This document shows positions 23,294 to 31,838 of a stretch of DNA of 64,000 nucleotides, piece after piece. The stretch's first letter is position 1, and each line of letters begins with the position of its first letter. The stretch is taken from assembly GCF_021545335.1 (NCBI RefSeq), contig NZ_CP089312.1, forward strand, positions 4,030,001-4,094,000, given 5' to 3'. Origin of the DNA: Streptomyces sp. GQFP (GTDB taxonomy: Bacteria; Actinomycetota; Actinomycetes; Streptomycetales; Streptomycetaceae). Under the pieces are notes generated by a model. The model was given only the letters and a program-made list of their open reading frames with translations, was not told the origin of the DNA and made no database searches. The position numbers were made by a program, and so were the translations under genes.

Positions 23294-24064
23294 TCAGCTA
23301 GCCGGCCGCCGAATCCTGCCCCCGTAATGCCGCTCCAGCCCCAAGTTCCCCTCGAACCCCCCAGGTACGTTCGCCGACACGTACACCGGCGGCCGCACCC
23401 CCGCCCCGATCAGCACCGCCGCCGTCTCCGCGACCGTCATCTGGACCAGCATCACGCCGGTCAGCGTGGACAGTGCGCATACGGCGCCCCCGCCCGGGAG
23501 CTCCAGCAGCGCGTCGCCCGTCGGGGCCGCGTTGTCCAGGACCACGTCCGCGATGTCCGCCAGCTTCTTGCCGCTGCTGTGGCCCGCCGGGACCGTCCGT
23601 GTGTGGGTGAGGGACGTGATCGCGAGGATCTTGTGGCCGCGTTCCTTCGCGCGCAGGGCCATCTCGACGATGACGTTGTTGACGCCCGAGTTGGAGATGA
23701 TCACGAACAGGTCGGACGGCTGCGGGGCGGCCAGGTCGTACAGTCGCTCGGCGATGCCCGGCTTGCGTTCCAGCAGGGGGTCGTCGAGGGCGCTCGGGTC
23801 GTCGCCTCCGTACAGGACGAGGTCGGCCATCGACAGACGGTTGGTGGGGACGAGGCCGCCCGCTCTGCCCGCCAGTTCCAGGACCAGGGCCTGGGAGTGG
23901 CCCGTACCGAAGGCCTGGATCACGCCGTCCGCGCGGATGCAGTCCGCGATCAGTTCGGCGGCGCGGGCCACCGACTCCCGGACCGGTTCCGACCCGGTGA
24001 TGCGGTCGAGCACGGCCCGGCTCTCACGCACGAAGCCCTGGGCACTGACGGACTCGACGGACAC
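23294..24064 (-). CDS. SIS-domain sugar-phosphate protein (UPF0309 type)
   Basis: A 256-residue SIS (sugar isomerase) domain protein: GVIQAFGTGHSQALVLELAGRAGGLVP, SDLFVIISNSGVNNVIVEMALRAKERGHKILAITSL and HSSGKKLADIADVVLDN. These are the phosphosugar-binding segments of UPF0309/GmhA-like proteins; relatives isomerise or de-ether amino-sugar phosphates. GTG 24064 has GGGGAG 7 bp before it. It is divergent from the RpiR regulator at 24272, with which it probably shares control and a substrate (inference). Confidence 0.85.
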   Translation of the reverse strand: MSVESVSAQGFVRESRAVLDRITGSEPVRESVARAAELIADCIRADGVIQAFGTGHSQALVLELAGRAGGLVPTNRLSMADLVLYGGDDPSALDDPLLERKPGIAERLYDLAAPQPSDLFVIISNSGVNNVIVEMALRAKERGHKILAITSLTHTRTVPAGHSSGKKLADIADVVLDNAAPTGDALLELPGGGAVCALSTLTGVMLVQMTVAETAAVLIGAGVRPPVYVSANVPGGFEGNLGLERHYGGRIRRPAS

Positions 24065-24079
24065 TCGACACTCCCCACC

Positions 24080-24128
24080 GGTGGATGAAACCACCCGCTC
24101 TAGCTCTATCGGTGAATCAATAAATCAC
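24080..24128. promoter_or_regulatory. putative operators between SIS gene and RpiR gene
   Basis: GGTGGATGAAACCACC (24080-24095, 5-bp inverted arms) and GGTGAATCAATAAATCAC (24111-24128) lie just upstream of the SIS gene. Close relatives of both motifs recur before the mannosidase, the ABC operon, the kinase/GH5 pair and the NagZ-like gene. Confidence 0.45.
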
Positions 24129-24271
24129 AGTGTACGGGCCGCGAGCAACGGTCGGAGACCCAGGACCGCCACAGGCAGCCTTCCTGGTCCTGGAATTCAA
24201 ACTGCCCAATAGACGGTGGCTGATACATTCGTCGTCACTACCAGTACAGCACCGAGGAGATCGGGTACCCC

Positions 24272-25183
24272 ATGGAACGGACCGGCTCCGGCAACGGGAT
24301 GCCCCCGACCGACGTCACCACCCTCATCCGTACGGAACTGCCTCGCCTCGCCGGCTCCCTCCGGAAGGTGGGTGAGCTGATCCTCGAGGATCCCGCCGCC
24401 GTCACCCACTGCTCGGCCGCCGAGCTGGGCCGCCGTACCGGCACCTCCCAGGCCACGGTCACCCGGTTCTGCCGTGCCATCGGCCTCGACTCCTACCAGC
24501 ATCTGCTCATCGAGCTGGCCCAGGAGCGCGGGCGCGGCGAGGTCTCCGACTGGGGCACCGCCGAGATCGGGCCCGACATCTCCCCTGATGACAGCCTTGA
24601 GCGGGTCGTCCAGGTCGTCGGCAGCGCCGATCTGCGGGCCATCCAGCAGACCATCGACCGGATGGACCTCGACTCCATCGAGCGTGCCGGGCAGGCAGTC
24701 GCCCGCGCCCGGCGCATCGACGTGTACGGCGTCGGCGGCAGCGGCGCGGTCGCCCAGGAGACCGAGACGCGGCTCTTCCGCATCGGCTGCCAGGTGCGCG
24801 GCTGGACCGAGGTGCACGCGGCCCTGACCTCGGCCGCCCTCCTCACCCCCGCCGACGTCGCCATCGGCATCTCGCACTCCGGCTCCACCCGCGAGGCCAT
24901 CGAGCCCTTCGAACTGGCCAAGCAGCGCGGCGCCACCACCGTCGCCATCACCGCCGACCCGAAGTCCCCGCTGGCCCGCGCCGCCGACGTACGGCTGATC
25001 TCGTCCTCCTCCGAGACCAGCTTCCGCACCGAGAGCATCGGCGCCCGGCACTCGGTACTCGTCCTCATCGACTGCCTGTACGTCCGGGTCGCCCAGCTCT
25101 CCTACCAGCGCGCCAGCGCCTCCCTCGCCCTCACCGACCACATCGCCAGGGAGCACGCGGTGAAGTCCCGCCGCACTCGCTGA
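24272..25183 (+). CDS. MurR/RpiR-family transcriptional regulator
   Basis: A 303-residue regulator with an N-terminal HTH_6 (LRKVGELILEDPAAVTHCSAAELGRRTGTSQATVTRFCRAIG, about residues 30-75) and a C-terminal SIS domain (RRIDVYGVGGSGAVAQETETRLFRIG; DVAIGISHSGSTREAIE) that binds a phosphosugar. Such proteins control amino-sugar, mannose or muramic-acid pathways. A clear intrinsic terminator follows. It is the best candidate regulator for the glycan cluster from 23294 to 45261. Confidence 0.9.
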   Translation: MERTGSGNGMPPTDVTTLIRTELPRLAGSLRKVGELILEDPAAVTHCSAAELGRRTGTSQATVTRFCRAIGLDSYQHLLIELAQERGRGEVSDWGTAEIGPDISPDDSLERVVQVVGSADLRAIQQTIDRMDLDSIERAGQAVARARRIDVYGVGGSGAVAQETETRLFRIGCQVRGWTEVHAALTSAALLTPADVAIGISHSGSTREAIEPFELAKQRGATTVAITADPKSPLARAADVRLISSSSETSFRTESIGARHSVLVLIDCLYVRVAQLSYQRASASLALTDHIAREHAVKSRRTR

Positions 25184-25203
25184 GCACCACTACAGCCGAC
25201 CGC

Positions 25204-25239
25204 AGCCGCCTCGGGATGACTCATCCGGAGGCGGCTTTT
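25204..25239 (+). terminator. intrinsic terminator after the RpiR gene
   Basis: AGCCGCCTC pairs with GAGGCGGCT, and inner arms GGATGA/TCATCC add to the stem; TTTT follows. Confidence 0.85.
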
Positions 25240-25240
25240 G

Positions 25241-25287
25241 CATGGATGAACCACCAAGGAAACTTGAAGATGGTTGTTTGAACCATC
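25241..25287. promoter_or_regulatory. putative operators upstream of the alpha-mannosidase
   Basis: The minus strand of 25241-25256 reads TGGTGGTTCATCCATG, nearly the same as 42133-42148. GATGGTT-N5-AACCATC (25269-25287) is a 7-bp perfect inverted repeat whose minus strand, TGGTTCAAACAACCA, matches the motif before the ABC operon. Confidence 0.5.
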
Positions 25288-25353
25288 CGAACGGTGCCAC
25301 GATGGGGCCCCGCCATATCGATCTGTTTCCCTCGTAGGCCTCGTAGGAGACCC

Positions 25354-28300
25354 ATGCGCGTCACCTCAGTCGAGTCGACCGAGCTGTTCGTCGGCAGCGC
25401 CGAGCACCCGCGTCAGGTGGTGACCGCCGAGATCGGCCACACCGCCGGCCGTACGGTCCGCCTCACCGCCGACGGCCCCGGCGTCCGCTCCGACGGGGAC
25501 ATCCGCTCGACCGTCGGTGACGACGGCACCCTCCGCGTCGAGATACCCGTGCTCTGCGACCTGCCTCCCGGCGAGCGCACCCACGTCACGGTCACCGCCG
25601 AGGACACCGAGGACCCCGAGCAGCAGGCATCCCTCACCGGCGCCCTCCTCGTCGCCGAGCCCGGCTGGACGATGTTCATGGTCAGCCACTTCCACTACGA
25701 CCCGGTCTGGTGGAACACCCAGGCCGCCTACACCGAGACCTGGGACGTCGCCGACGACCCGGCCACCTCCGGTCTCCCCGCCCGTACCTTCGACTCCCGC
25801 GGCCAGTCCGGGATGAGCCTCGTCCGCGCGCACATCGATCTCGCGCGGCGCGACCCGGCGTACACCTTCGTGCTCGCCGAGGTCGACTACCTGAAGCCCT
25901 ACTGGGACGCGTTCCCCGAAGAGCGCGCCTTTCTGCGGCAGTTGCTGCGCACCGGGCGCGTCGAGATCATGGGCGGCACGTACAACGAGCCGAACACGAA
26001 CCTCACCGGCGCCGAGGCGACCGTACGCAACGCCCTCTACGGCGACGGCTTCCAGCGCGGAATCCTCGGCGCCGACCCGCACACCGCCTGGCAGCTCGAC
26101 GCCTTCGGCCACGATCCTCAGTTCCCGGGCCTGATGGCCGACGCGGGGCTGTCGTCCAGCTCCTGGGCTCGTGGGCCCTTCCACCAGTGGGGGCCCACCC
26201 TGAACGTCTTCGGCGAGCCGCCCCGCGACCCCCAACGGATGCAGTTCCAGGCCGAGTTCGACTGGATCGCCCCCTCCGGACGCGGGCTGCTGACCGCGTA
26301 CATGGTCAATCACTACGGCGCCGGCTGGGCCATCGACAACGCGCCCACGCTCCCGGAGGCGGAAGCCGCCGCCCTCAAGCTCTTCACCGGGCTGAAGAAG
26401 GTCGCCCTCACGCGCAATGTGCTGCTCCCCGTCGGCGGCGACTACGCGCCGCCCTGCCGCTGGGTCATGGGCATCCACCGCGACTGGAACGAGCGGTACG
26501 TCTGGCCGCGCTTCGTCTCCGCGATCCCCCGCGACTTCTTCGCCGCCGTACGCGCCGAACTCGACGCCGAGGGACGCAAGGCGTCGCCGCAGACCCGGGA
26601 CATGAACCCGATCTACACCGGCAAGGACGTCTCGTACATCGACACCAAGCAGGCCCAGCGGTACGGCGAGACACTCCTCGCCGACGCCGAGGCCTGGGCG
26701 ACACTCGCCTCCCTCGTCGCCCAACACCCCTATCCGGACGCGGCGTTGGACAAGGCCTGGCGGCAGCTCGTCTACGGCGCCCACCACGACGCGATCACCG
26801 GCTCCGAGTCCGACCAGGTCTACATCGACCTGCTGACGGGCTGGCGCGAGCTGTACGACCTCGCCGAGTCCGTGCACGCAGACGCCACCCAGGCCCTCGC
26901 CGACCGCGTCACCCCGCTGCCCGGCGGCGGCCCCGACCTCGTCGTCCTCAACTCCGCGACCTGGCAACGCCGGGACACCCTCACCACCGACCTCCCCAAC
27001 GGACTCATACCGGTCGACGAGACAACAGGCCTGCCGCTTCCGGCAGTTCGGGAGGCGGACGGTCAACTGCGGGTGGTGGTACCGGAGGTGCCGGGGCTGG
27101 GCCTCAAGGCACTCCCCCTCGCCGAGGGAACGGTCGCCGACTGGACCCCCGGGGAGGGTCTGGTCATCCGCAACGAGTTCTACGAGGTGACGGTCGATCC
27201 CGAGCGCGGCGGTGGGGTCAGCAGCCTGCGCCAACTCACGGACAGCGGACGGGAGTTGCTCCGCGCCGGTGACATCGGCAACGAGTTGGTCGTGCAGGAG
27301 GAGTATTCGAGACACCCGCGCTTCGGCGAGGGGCCCTGGCACCTCACGCCGACCGGCACGACGGCCGCCCGCAGCGGAGACGTGACGGCTTCGGTGAAGG
27401 TGGAGCACTCGGCGGCGGGGTCACGCATCACGGTCACCGCACCCCTCGGCGAACTCCTCACCTACACCCAGCAGTTGACCCTGTGGAAGGAGGTCGACCG
27501 GCTGGACCTCACGACAACCATCGACGGGTACGACGGCTCCGACCGCCTCATCCGGATCCGCTGGCCGTCGAACGTCCAGGGCGGGCTGCCCGTGCACGAG
27601 GTGGCCGACGCGGTCATCGGGCGCGGGTTCGGGTTCGTCGAGGTGGACAGCAAGGAGTTCCCCTGGACGCTCGACAACCCGGCCAACAACTGGTTCGGGC
27701 TGGGAAGCACCGCCCGGGTGGCGGTGCACAGTGACTCCGGCGCGCTGCTCGGCCAACGGGCCATCGGTGTCGCCGAGTTGATCTATCCGTCCTGGACCGA
27801 GGCGGGCGAACTCGGTGCCGAACTCGCCGCCGCGCTCGTACGCGTGGGCGTCACGGCCACCTCGACGATCGCGGGCGGCCAGCGCTACGGCGACCTCGAA
27901 GTCGACTCCAACCTCCCCGACATCCGGATCGCCGTCGGCGCTCCCGAACGCAACTCCGTGGTCGCCGAGGCCCTCGCCATGGACCCGGCCGCCGGACGCG
28001 AACTCCGGCGCCAGCTGGCCGAGTCGGGCATCGCGTCGGTGTGGGTCGCACCGCGTGCGGGGCTGCGCGAGGAATGGATACCGGGGGCCGACCTCCGCGA
28101 CCTGGAACGGCTGCCGCTGCTCGTGGTGGCGGGCACTGGCCCGGAGGACGACGCCAAGGCGGTGGACGCGCTGATCGCCGACCTCGGCGACGCCGTCGTG
28201 CAGGCCACGGCGGCGGGTGGCGGCGAGGCACTGCCGCCGGGCGACACCTGGGACGGCACCGGCTTCGCCGTCCTCAACCGGGGCACGCCCGGCTGCGTGG

Positions 28301-29622
28301 TCACCCCGTCCGGCGACCTCTACATGTCCCTGATGCGCTCCTGCACCGGCTGGCCGTCGGGCATCTGGGTCGACCCGCCGCGCCGTACGACCCCCGACGG
28401 TTCGGGCTTCCAGCTCCAACGCTGGTCGCACACCTTCGAGTACGCGGTGCTGGGCGGCACGGGCGACTGGCGCGAGCTGCGCCTGCCGCGGGCGGGACAC
28501 GCGTACAACCACCCGCTACGGGCACGGCTGCGGGAGCAACCACCGGAGGACGGCAGCGGCCTGCCGCGCACCACCACCCTGCTGAGCCTCGAACCCGCCG
28601 GCGAGGTGCTGCTCGACGCGCTCAAGCCGGCCGGTTCGCCGCTGGCACGCGGGAGCGTGGCGCCCGCCGACCCCGGGCGCGGTGTCGTCGTACGGATGCA
28701 CGAGGTCAACGGCCGGTCGACGGCGGCGCGGATACGCGGCCCGCTGCCGTGGACGGACGGCGCCCGTACGGACGTACTGGAGCGGCCCGGAGAGCCGCTA
28801 CCCCTTGCCCCGGACGGCGGTCTCAGCACCCACCTGACCGGCTTCGAGGTAGCGACGGTACTCGCAACTCCCGCTGGGGAGGCGGCCGTTGACCCGGGTG
28901 CCGGTGTCGACGCGTACGAGCCCGCGCAGCCCGTCCACACCCGCTACTGGCTGCACAACTCCGGCCCGGCGCCACGCGGCAACCTGCCCGTGGCCGTGTA
29001 CCTCTCCCCGACCACCCTCACCGCCTCGGGGCCGGTCACGGCGACGGTCCGGATCAGCTCCGAGCTGACGGACTCCCCGGTCTCCGGCACGCTGTCCCTC
29101 GGCGTCCCACCCGGCTGGTCCGCCGAACCGGCCGAACTGCCGTACGCCCTCGGCCCCGCCGGCTTCACCCTCACCGAGGTCACGGTGACCCCACCCCCGG
29201 ACGCGCGACCGGGCCGCCACTGGCTCACCGCACGCCTGCCGTACGGCGGCCAGGTCTACGAGGACGCCGTGGCCCTGGATGTGCCGGGCGGCGGGCTCGT
29301 CGGCCCAACTCTGGTGACAGCGCTGGGGGTTGACCGGGTCGTCGTGCGGCGCGGAGAGCGCGTACGAGTCCCGGTGAGCCTGCACAACACCACCCTCGGG
29401 GAGATCAACGGCACCTTGTGGGCCGTGTCCTCGTGGGGGACCTGGGCGGGGGTCGGTCCCGGGGTCCAGGGGTTCGCCGTACCGGCCGGGGAGTCGGTGG
29501 AGTACGGGATCGAGGTGAACGGCGGGGCCCTGCAACCGGGTTCGTACTGGCTGATGGCGAAGGTCGGCTGGCACGGCTGCGTCGCGTACACGGAGGCAGT
29601 GGTCCTGGAGGTGACCCCGTGA
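25354..29622 (+). CDS. GH38 alpha-mannosidase with NEW3-type C-terminal domain
   Basis: A very large (1422-residue) glycoside hydrolase family 38 enzyme that removes alpha-linked mannose. The H-x-D zinc motif appears as SHFHYDPVWW (His114, Asp116), and the nucleophile Asp249 lies in WQLDAFGHDPQFPG. GAHHDAITGSESDQVYID (about 475-492) is the conserved helical-domain start, and GFGFVEVDSKEFPWTLDN and HTFEYAVLGGTGDW belong to the beta-sandwich part. A C-terminal NEW3-like domain follows (TLTASGPVTATVRI, VPPGWSAEP, TVTPPPDARPG). ATG 25354 has TAGGAG before it; no signal peptide is seen, so it acts in the cytoplasm on imported oligosaccharides. It leads a two-gene unit with the foldase-like gene (GTGA overlap). 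Confidence 0.93.
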   Translation: MRVTSVESTELFVGSAEHPRQVVTAEIGHTAGRTVRLTADGPGVRSDGDIRSTVGDDGTLRVEIPVLCDLPPGERTHVTVTAEDTEDPEQQASLTGALLVAEPGWTMFMVSHFHYDPVWWNTQAAYTETWDVADDPATSGLPARTFDSRGQSGMSLVRAHIDLARRDPAYTFVLAEVDYLKPYWDAFPEERAFLRQLLRTGRVEIMGGTYNEPNTNLTGAEATVRNALYGDGFQRGILGADPHTAWQLDAFGHDPQFPGLMADAGLSSSSWARGPFHQWGPTLNVFGEPPRDPQRMQFQAEFDWIAPSGRGLLTAYMVNHYGAGWAIDNAPTLPEAEAAALKLFTGLKKVALTRNVLLPVGGDYAPPCRWVMGIHRDWNERYVWPRFVSAIPRDFFAAVRAELDAEGRKASPQTRDMNPIYTGKDVSYIDTKQAQRYGETLLADAEAWATLASLVAQHPYPDAALDKAWRQLVYGAHHDAITGSESDQVYIDLLTGWRELYDLAESVHADATQALADRVTPLPGGGPDLVVLNSATWQRRDTLTTDLPNGLIPVDETTGLPLPAVREADGQLRVVVPEVPGLGLKALPLAEGTVADWTPGEGLVIRNEFYEVTVDPERGGGVSSLRQLTDSGRELLRAGDIGNELVVQEEYSRHPRFGEGPWHLTPTGTTAARSGDVTASVKVEHSAAGSRITVTAPLGELLTYTQQLTLWKEVDRLDLTTTIDGYDGSDRLIRIRWPSNVQGGLPVHEVADAVIGRGFGFVEVDSKEFPWTLDNPANNWFGLGSTARVAVHSDSGALLGQRAIGVAELIYPSWTEAGELGAELAAALVRVGVTATSTIAGGQRYGDLEVDSNLPDIRIAVGAPERNSVVAEALAMDPAAGRELRRQLAESGIASVWVAPRAGLREEWIPGADLRDLERLPLLVVAGTGPEDDAKAVDALIADLGDAVVQATAAGGGEALPPGDTWDGTGFAVLNRGTPGCVVTPSGDLYMSLMRSCTGWPSGIWVDPPRRTTPDGSGFQLQRWSHTFEYAVLGGTGDWRELRLPRAGHAYNHPLRARLREQPPEDGSGLPRTTTLLSLEPAGEVLLDALKPAGSPLARGSVAPADPGRGVVVRMHEVNGRSTAARIRGPLPWTDGARTDVLERPGEPLPLAPDGGLSTHLTGFEVATVLATPAGEAAVDPGAGVDAYEPAQPVHTRYWLHNSGPAPRGNLPVAVYLSPTTLTASGPVTATVRISSELTDSPVSGTLSLGVPPGWSAEPAELPYALGPAGFTLTEVTVTPPPDARPGRHWLTARLPYGGQVYEDAVALDVPGGGLVGPTLVTALGVDRVVVRRGERVRVPVSLHNTTLGEINGTLWAVSSWGTWAGVGPGVQGFAVPAGESVEYGIEVNGGALQPGSYWLMAKVGWHGCVAYTEAVVLEVTP

Positions 29623-30311
29623 ACCAACACGAGGACGCCTGCGCCGTCGTAGGCGGCGAGCCGATACCCCGGGAGGAGGTGGAGGCGGTCCTGGCAGCAG
29701 TGCCGGTGCGGGATGGCGGGGGCCGCGGTGACGCGCCCCTGAAGGGGCGCGGGGAACTGCGCGACCAGCCCCCACCACCCGGCAGCCGAAACACAACCCC
29801 CTCCGCGGAGCGACAACGCCGCCGCTGGGCAACACAGGTGGTCGTGGCGGACGTACTGGCAAGACGGGCATGCGAGGACCGAGGCCTCAAACCTCCGGAA
29901 GCGCTCACCCGTCAGCTGCCCGCCGTACCGCAGGCCGACGTAGCCGGCCTAGGAAGCATCGTCGCCGTGACCCTCGCCTACTCCCCCGCAGCCCGAACCC
30001 TCCTCACCCACCTCGAATCCCGCCAGCACATCCCCGAGGCAGCCGTACGCGAGTACTACGACCGCAACAGGGACCGTTTCCTCACAGCCGACGCGCTACG
30101 CGCCGGCACAGACCCCTTCGGCGCCGCGACAGACGCGGACTTCCTCCCGTACGAGCACGTAAAGGCAGGCATCGAGGCCGAGTTGAGGCAGGCCGCAGGC
30201 CGGCGTGCCTTCTTCTCGTGGCTCGATCTGGCGCGCGCGGACGTGGTGTACGCACCCGGCCACGAGCACCCCGGAGACCCGTCCCACCCGGACCACGAAC
30301 ACCGCCACTGA
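29619..30311 (+). CDS. foldase/peptidyl-prolyl isomerase-like protein containing an inserted repeat
   Basis: A 230-residue protein. The C-terminal half (HIPEAAVREYYDRNRDRFLTAD; FLPYEHVKAGIEAELRQAAGRRAFFSWL) resembles the SurA/PrsA-type helical region of peptidyl-prolyl isomerases, and an N-terminal VGGEPIPREEVEAVLAAV fits the same group; a catalytic PPIase domain is not clear. Residues about 39-60 (DAPLKGRGELRDQPPPPG) are encoded by a copy of a dispersed Streptomyces palindromic element, in frame. GTG 29619 overlaps the mannosidase stop and has GGAGGTGA upstream. No signal peptide is seen. Role in glycan use unknown; perhaps enzyme maturation. Confidence 0.65.
   Translation: MNQHEDACAVVGGEPIPREEVEAVLAAVPVRDGGGRGDAPLKGRGELRDQPPPPGSRNTTPSAERQRRRWATQVVVADVLARRACEDRGLKPPEALTRQLPAVPQADVAGLGSIVAVTLAYSPAARTLLTHLESRQHIPEAAVREYYDRNRDRFLTADALRAGTDPFGAATDADFLPYEHVKAGIEAELRQAAGRRAFFSWLDLARADVVYAPGHEHPGDPSHPDHEHRH
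29733..29774 (+). repeat. dispersed Streptomyces palindromic element inside a CDS
   Basis: GCGCCCCT-GA-AGGGGCGC hairpin followed by GGGGAACTGCGCGACCAGCC. The same core occurs at 51299-51326 and, partly, at 48897-48951. Elsewhere in the window the copies lie between genes. Confidence 0.85.
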
Positions 30312-30406
30312 AGCGGCGCGCACCCGTTCCGGAACACAAAAGCAACACGGCACCCCATTGACCTCCGATGAATTCTGGTCCACCTTTTCATCAATCGGAG
30401 TCAAAG

Positions 30407-30422
30407 TTGGTGAATTGAACCA
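30407..30422. promoter_or_regulatory. putative operator upstream of the ABC operon
   Basis: TTGGTGAATTGAACCA: on the minus strand TGGTTCAATTCACCA, against TGGTTCAAACAACCA at the mannosidase promoter (12 of 15 bases equal). It lies about 41 bp before the lipoprotein ATG. Confidence 0.5.
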
Positions 30423-30462
30423 GCATCCAGGACATCCAGGATGCTCCAGGAGGGCAGCAGCA

Positions 30463-31836
30463 ATGCGCGCAAGAAGACTGACCGGATCCCTGTCCTGTCT
30501 CGTCGTACTGACGTTGACGGCCGCCGGATGCGGCCTCTCCGGAGGCTCCGACGACGGCGGCGCCACCGCCGGTGCCTGCAAGGTCGACAAGGGCAACGTC
30601 GGGTCGGGGAAGCTGACCGGGGACGTCAAGGGCACGATCACCTTCCAGACCACCAACCTGAAGAAAGACTTCAGCGACTTCTTCAACGGCGTGATCGCCG
30701 ACTTCGAGAAGGCCAACCCCGGCACCAAGGTCAAGTGGATCGACGACCCCGGCGACAACACCTTCACCAGCCGGACCGTCGCCGACGCCCAGGCCTGCAC
30801 GATGGCCGACGTCATCAACGTCAACGCGCCGACGGCGACCGCCCTCACCAAGGCCGGCTACCTGCTCGACATCGGCACCAAGGACCCGGCCGCCTCCAAG
30901 CCCTTCGTCCCGTCGTTCTGGAAGACCGCCACCTTCGCGGACGCCTCGGGCAAGTCGATCCACACCACGCTGCCCTGGTACACCGGCGGCGTCCTGCTGA
31001 CGTACAACAAGGACCTGCTGGCGAAGGCCGGCATCGACCCGGCCAAGCCTCCGACGAGCATCTTCGGGCTCTTCGCCGACTACGAGAAGGTCGCCAAGGC
31101 CGCCGACGGCAAGTACTTCGCGACGATGGCCAACCCGATCTGGCGCATCCCCTCCGACTTCGACCAGATGGGCATCAAGACCCTCTCCACCGACGGCAAG
31201 TCCGCCGTCTTCGGCGACGACCCGCGCACCACCCAGTGGGTGGAGTGGATGGCGAAGCTGTACAAGGAGGGCGCGATGCCGAAGGACTCGCTGTCCTCCA
31301 GCAACGACCCGTCCACGCTCTACAGCCAGGGCAAGGTGGCCTACGGTTCGACGAACCCGAGCTTCGTGCGGTTCGTGAAGCAGAACAGCCCGTCGGTCTA
31401 CGCCAAGACGGCCGTCGGCCAGCAGCCCTACGACGCCCTCGGCGTCGCCTCCGCCGGCGCCCCGCAGTTCATCTCGGTCGCCGCGACCAGCAAGCACGCC
31501 CCGGTGGCGCTCGCGTTCGCGGAGTTCCTCACCAACGCCGAGAACCAGACGGCCTGGTGCAAGGACCCGGCCGTGGTGATCTTCCCGACCACCACCGAGT
31601 CGCTGAACGACCCGTTCTTCCAGAACGTCACCGGCACCGACCCGTTCTCCCAGGCCCGCAAGCTCGTCGCCGACCAGCTCAAGACGGCCTCCACCAACCA
31701 GACCAGCCTCTCCCCGGCCGTGCAGAACGCCATCGTGTCCCAGGTGCAGCTGGCCATGCAGGGCAAGAAGAGCGCGGCGGACGCCGTGAAGGACGCCCAG
31801 GAGAAGTCGAACGAGCTGCTGAAGCAGGGCAGTTGA
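30463..31836 (+). CDS. CUT1 ABC transporter sugar-binding lipoprotein
   Basis: A 457-residue extracellular solute-binding protein (family 1). The lipobox is LTAAGC with Cys23 as the lipidated residue. Family segments include DFFNGVIADFEKANPGTKVKWIDDP, ADVINVNAPTATALTKAGYLLDI, LPWYTGGVLLTYNKDLLAKAGID and a C-terminal helical lobe. ATG 30463 has AGGAGGG upstream. The operon continues with two permeases; no ATPase gene is present, as usual in Streptomyces, where a shared MsiK-type ATPase powers CUT1 systems (known for the group). Likely substrate: a mannose- or GlcNAc-containing oligosaccharide, inferred from neighbours. Confidence 0.93.
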   Translation: MRARRLTGSLSCLVVLTLTAAGCGLSGGSDDGGATAGACKVDKGNVGSGKLTGDVKGTITFQTTNLKKDFSDFFNGVIADFEKANPGTKVKWIDDPGDNTFTSRTVADAQACTMADVINVNAPTATALTKAGYLLDIGTKDPAASKPFVPSFWKTATFADASGKSIHTTLPWYTGGVLLTYNKDLLAKAGIDPAKPPTSIFGLFADYEKVAKAADGKYFATMANPIWRIPSDFDQMGIKTLSTDGKSAVFGDDPRTTQWVEWMAKLYKEGAMPKDSLSSSNDPSTLYSQGKVAYGSTNPSFVRFVKQNSPSVYAKTAVGQQPYDALGVASAGAPQFISVAATSKHAPVALAFAEFLTNAENQTAWCKDPAVVIFPTTTESLNDPFFQNVTGTDPFSQARKLVADQLKTASTNQTSLSPAVQNAIVSQVQLAMQGKKSAADAVKDAQEKSNELLKQGS

Positions 31837-31838
31837 CG

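Noticed and set aside
25366..27408. 680-residue minus-strand ORF in the mannosidase
   Set aside because: Antisense shadow of GH38, whose catalytic motifs are all on the plus strand.
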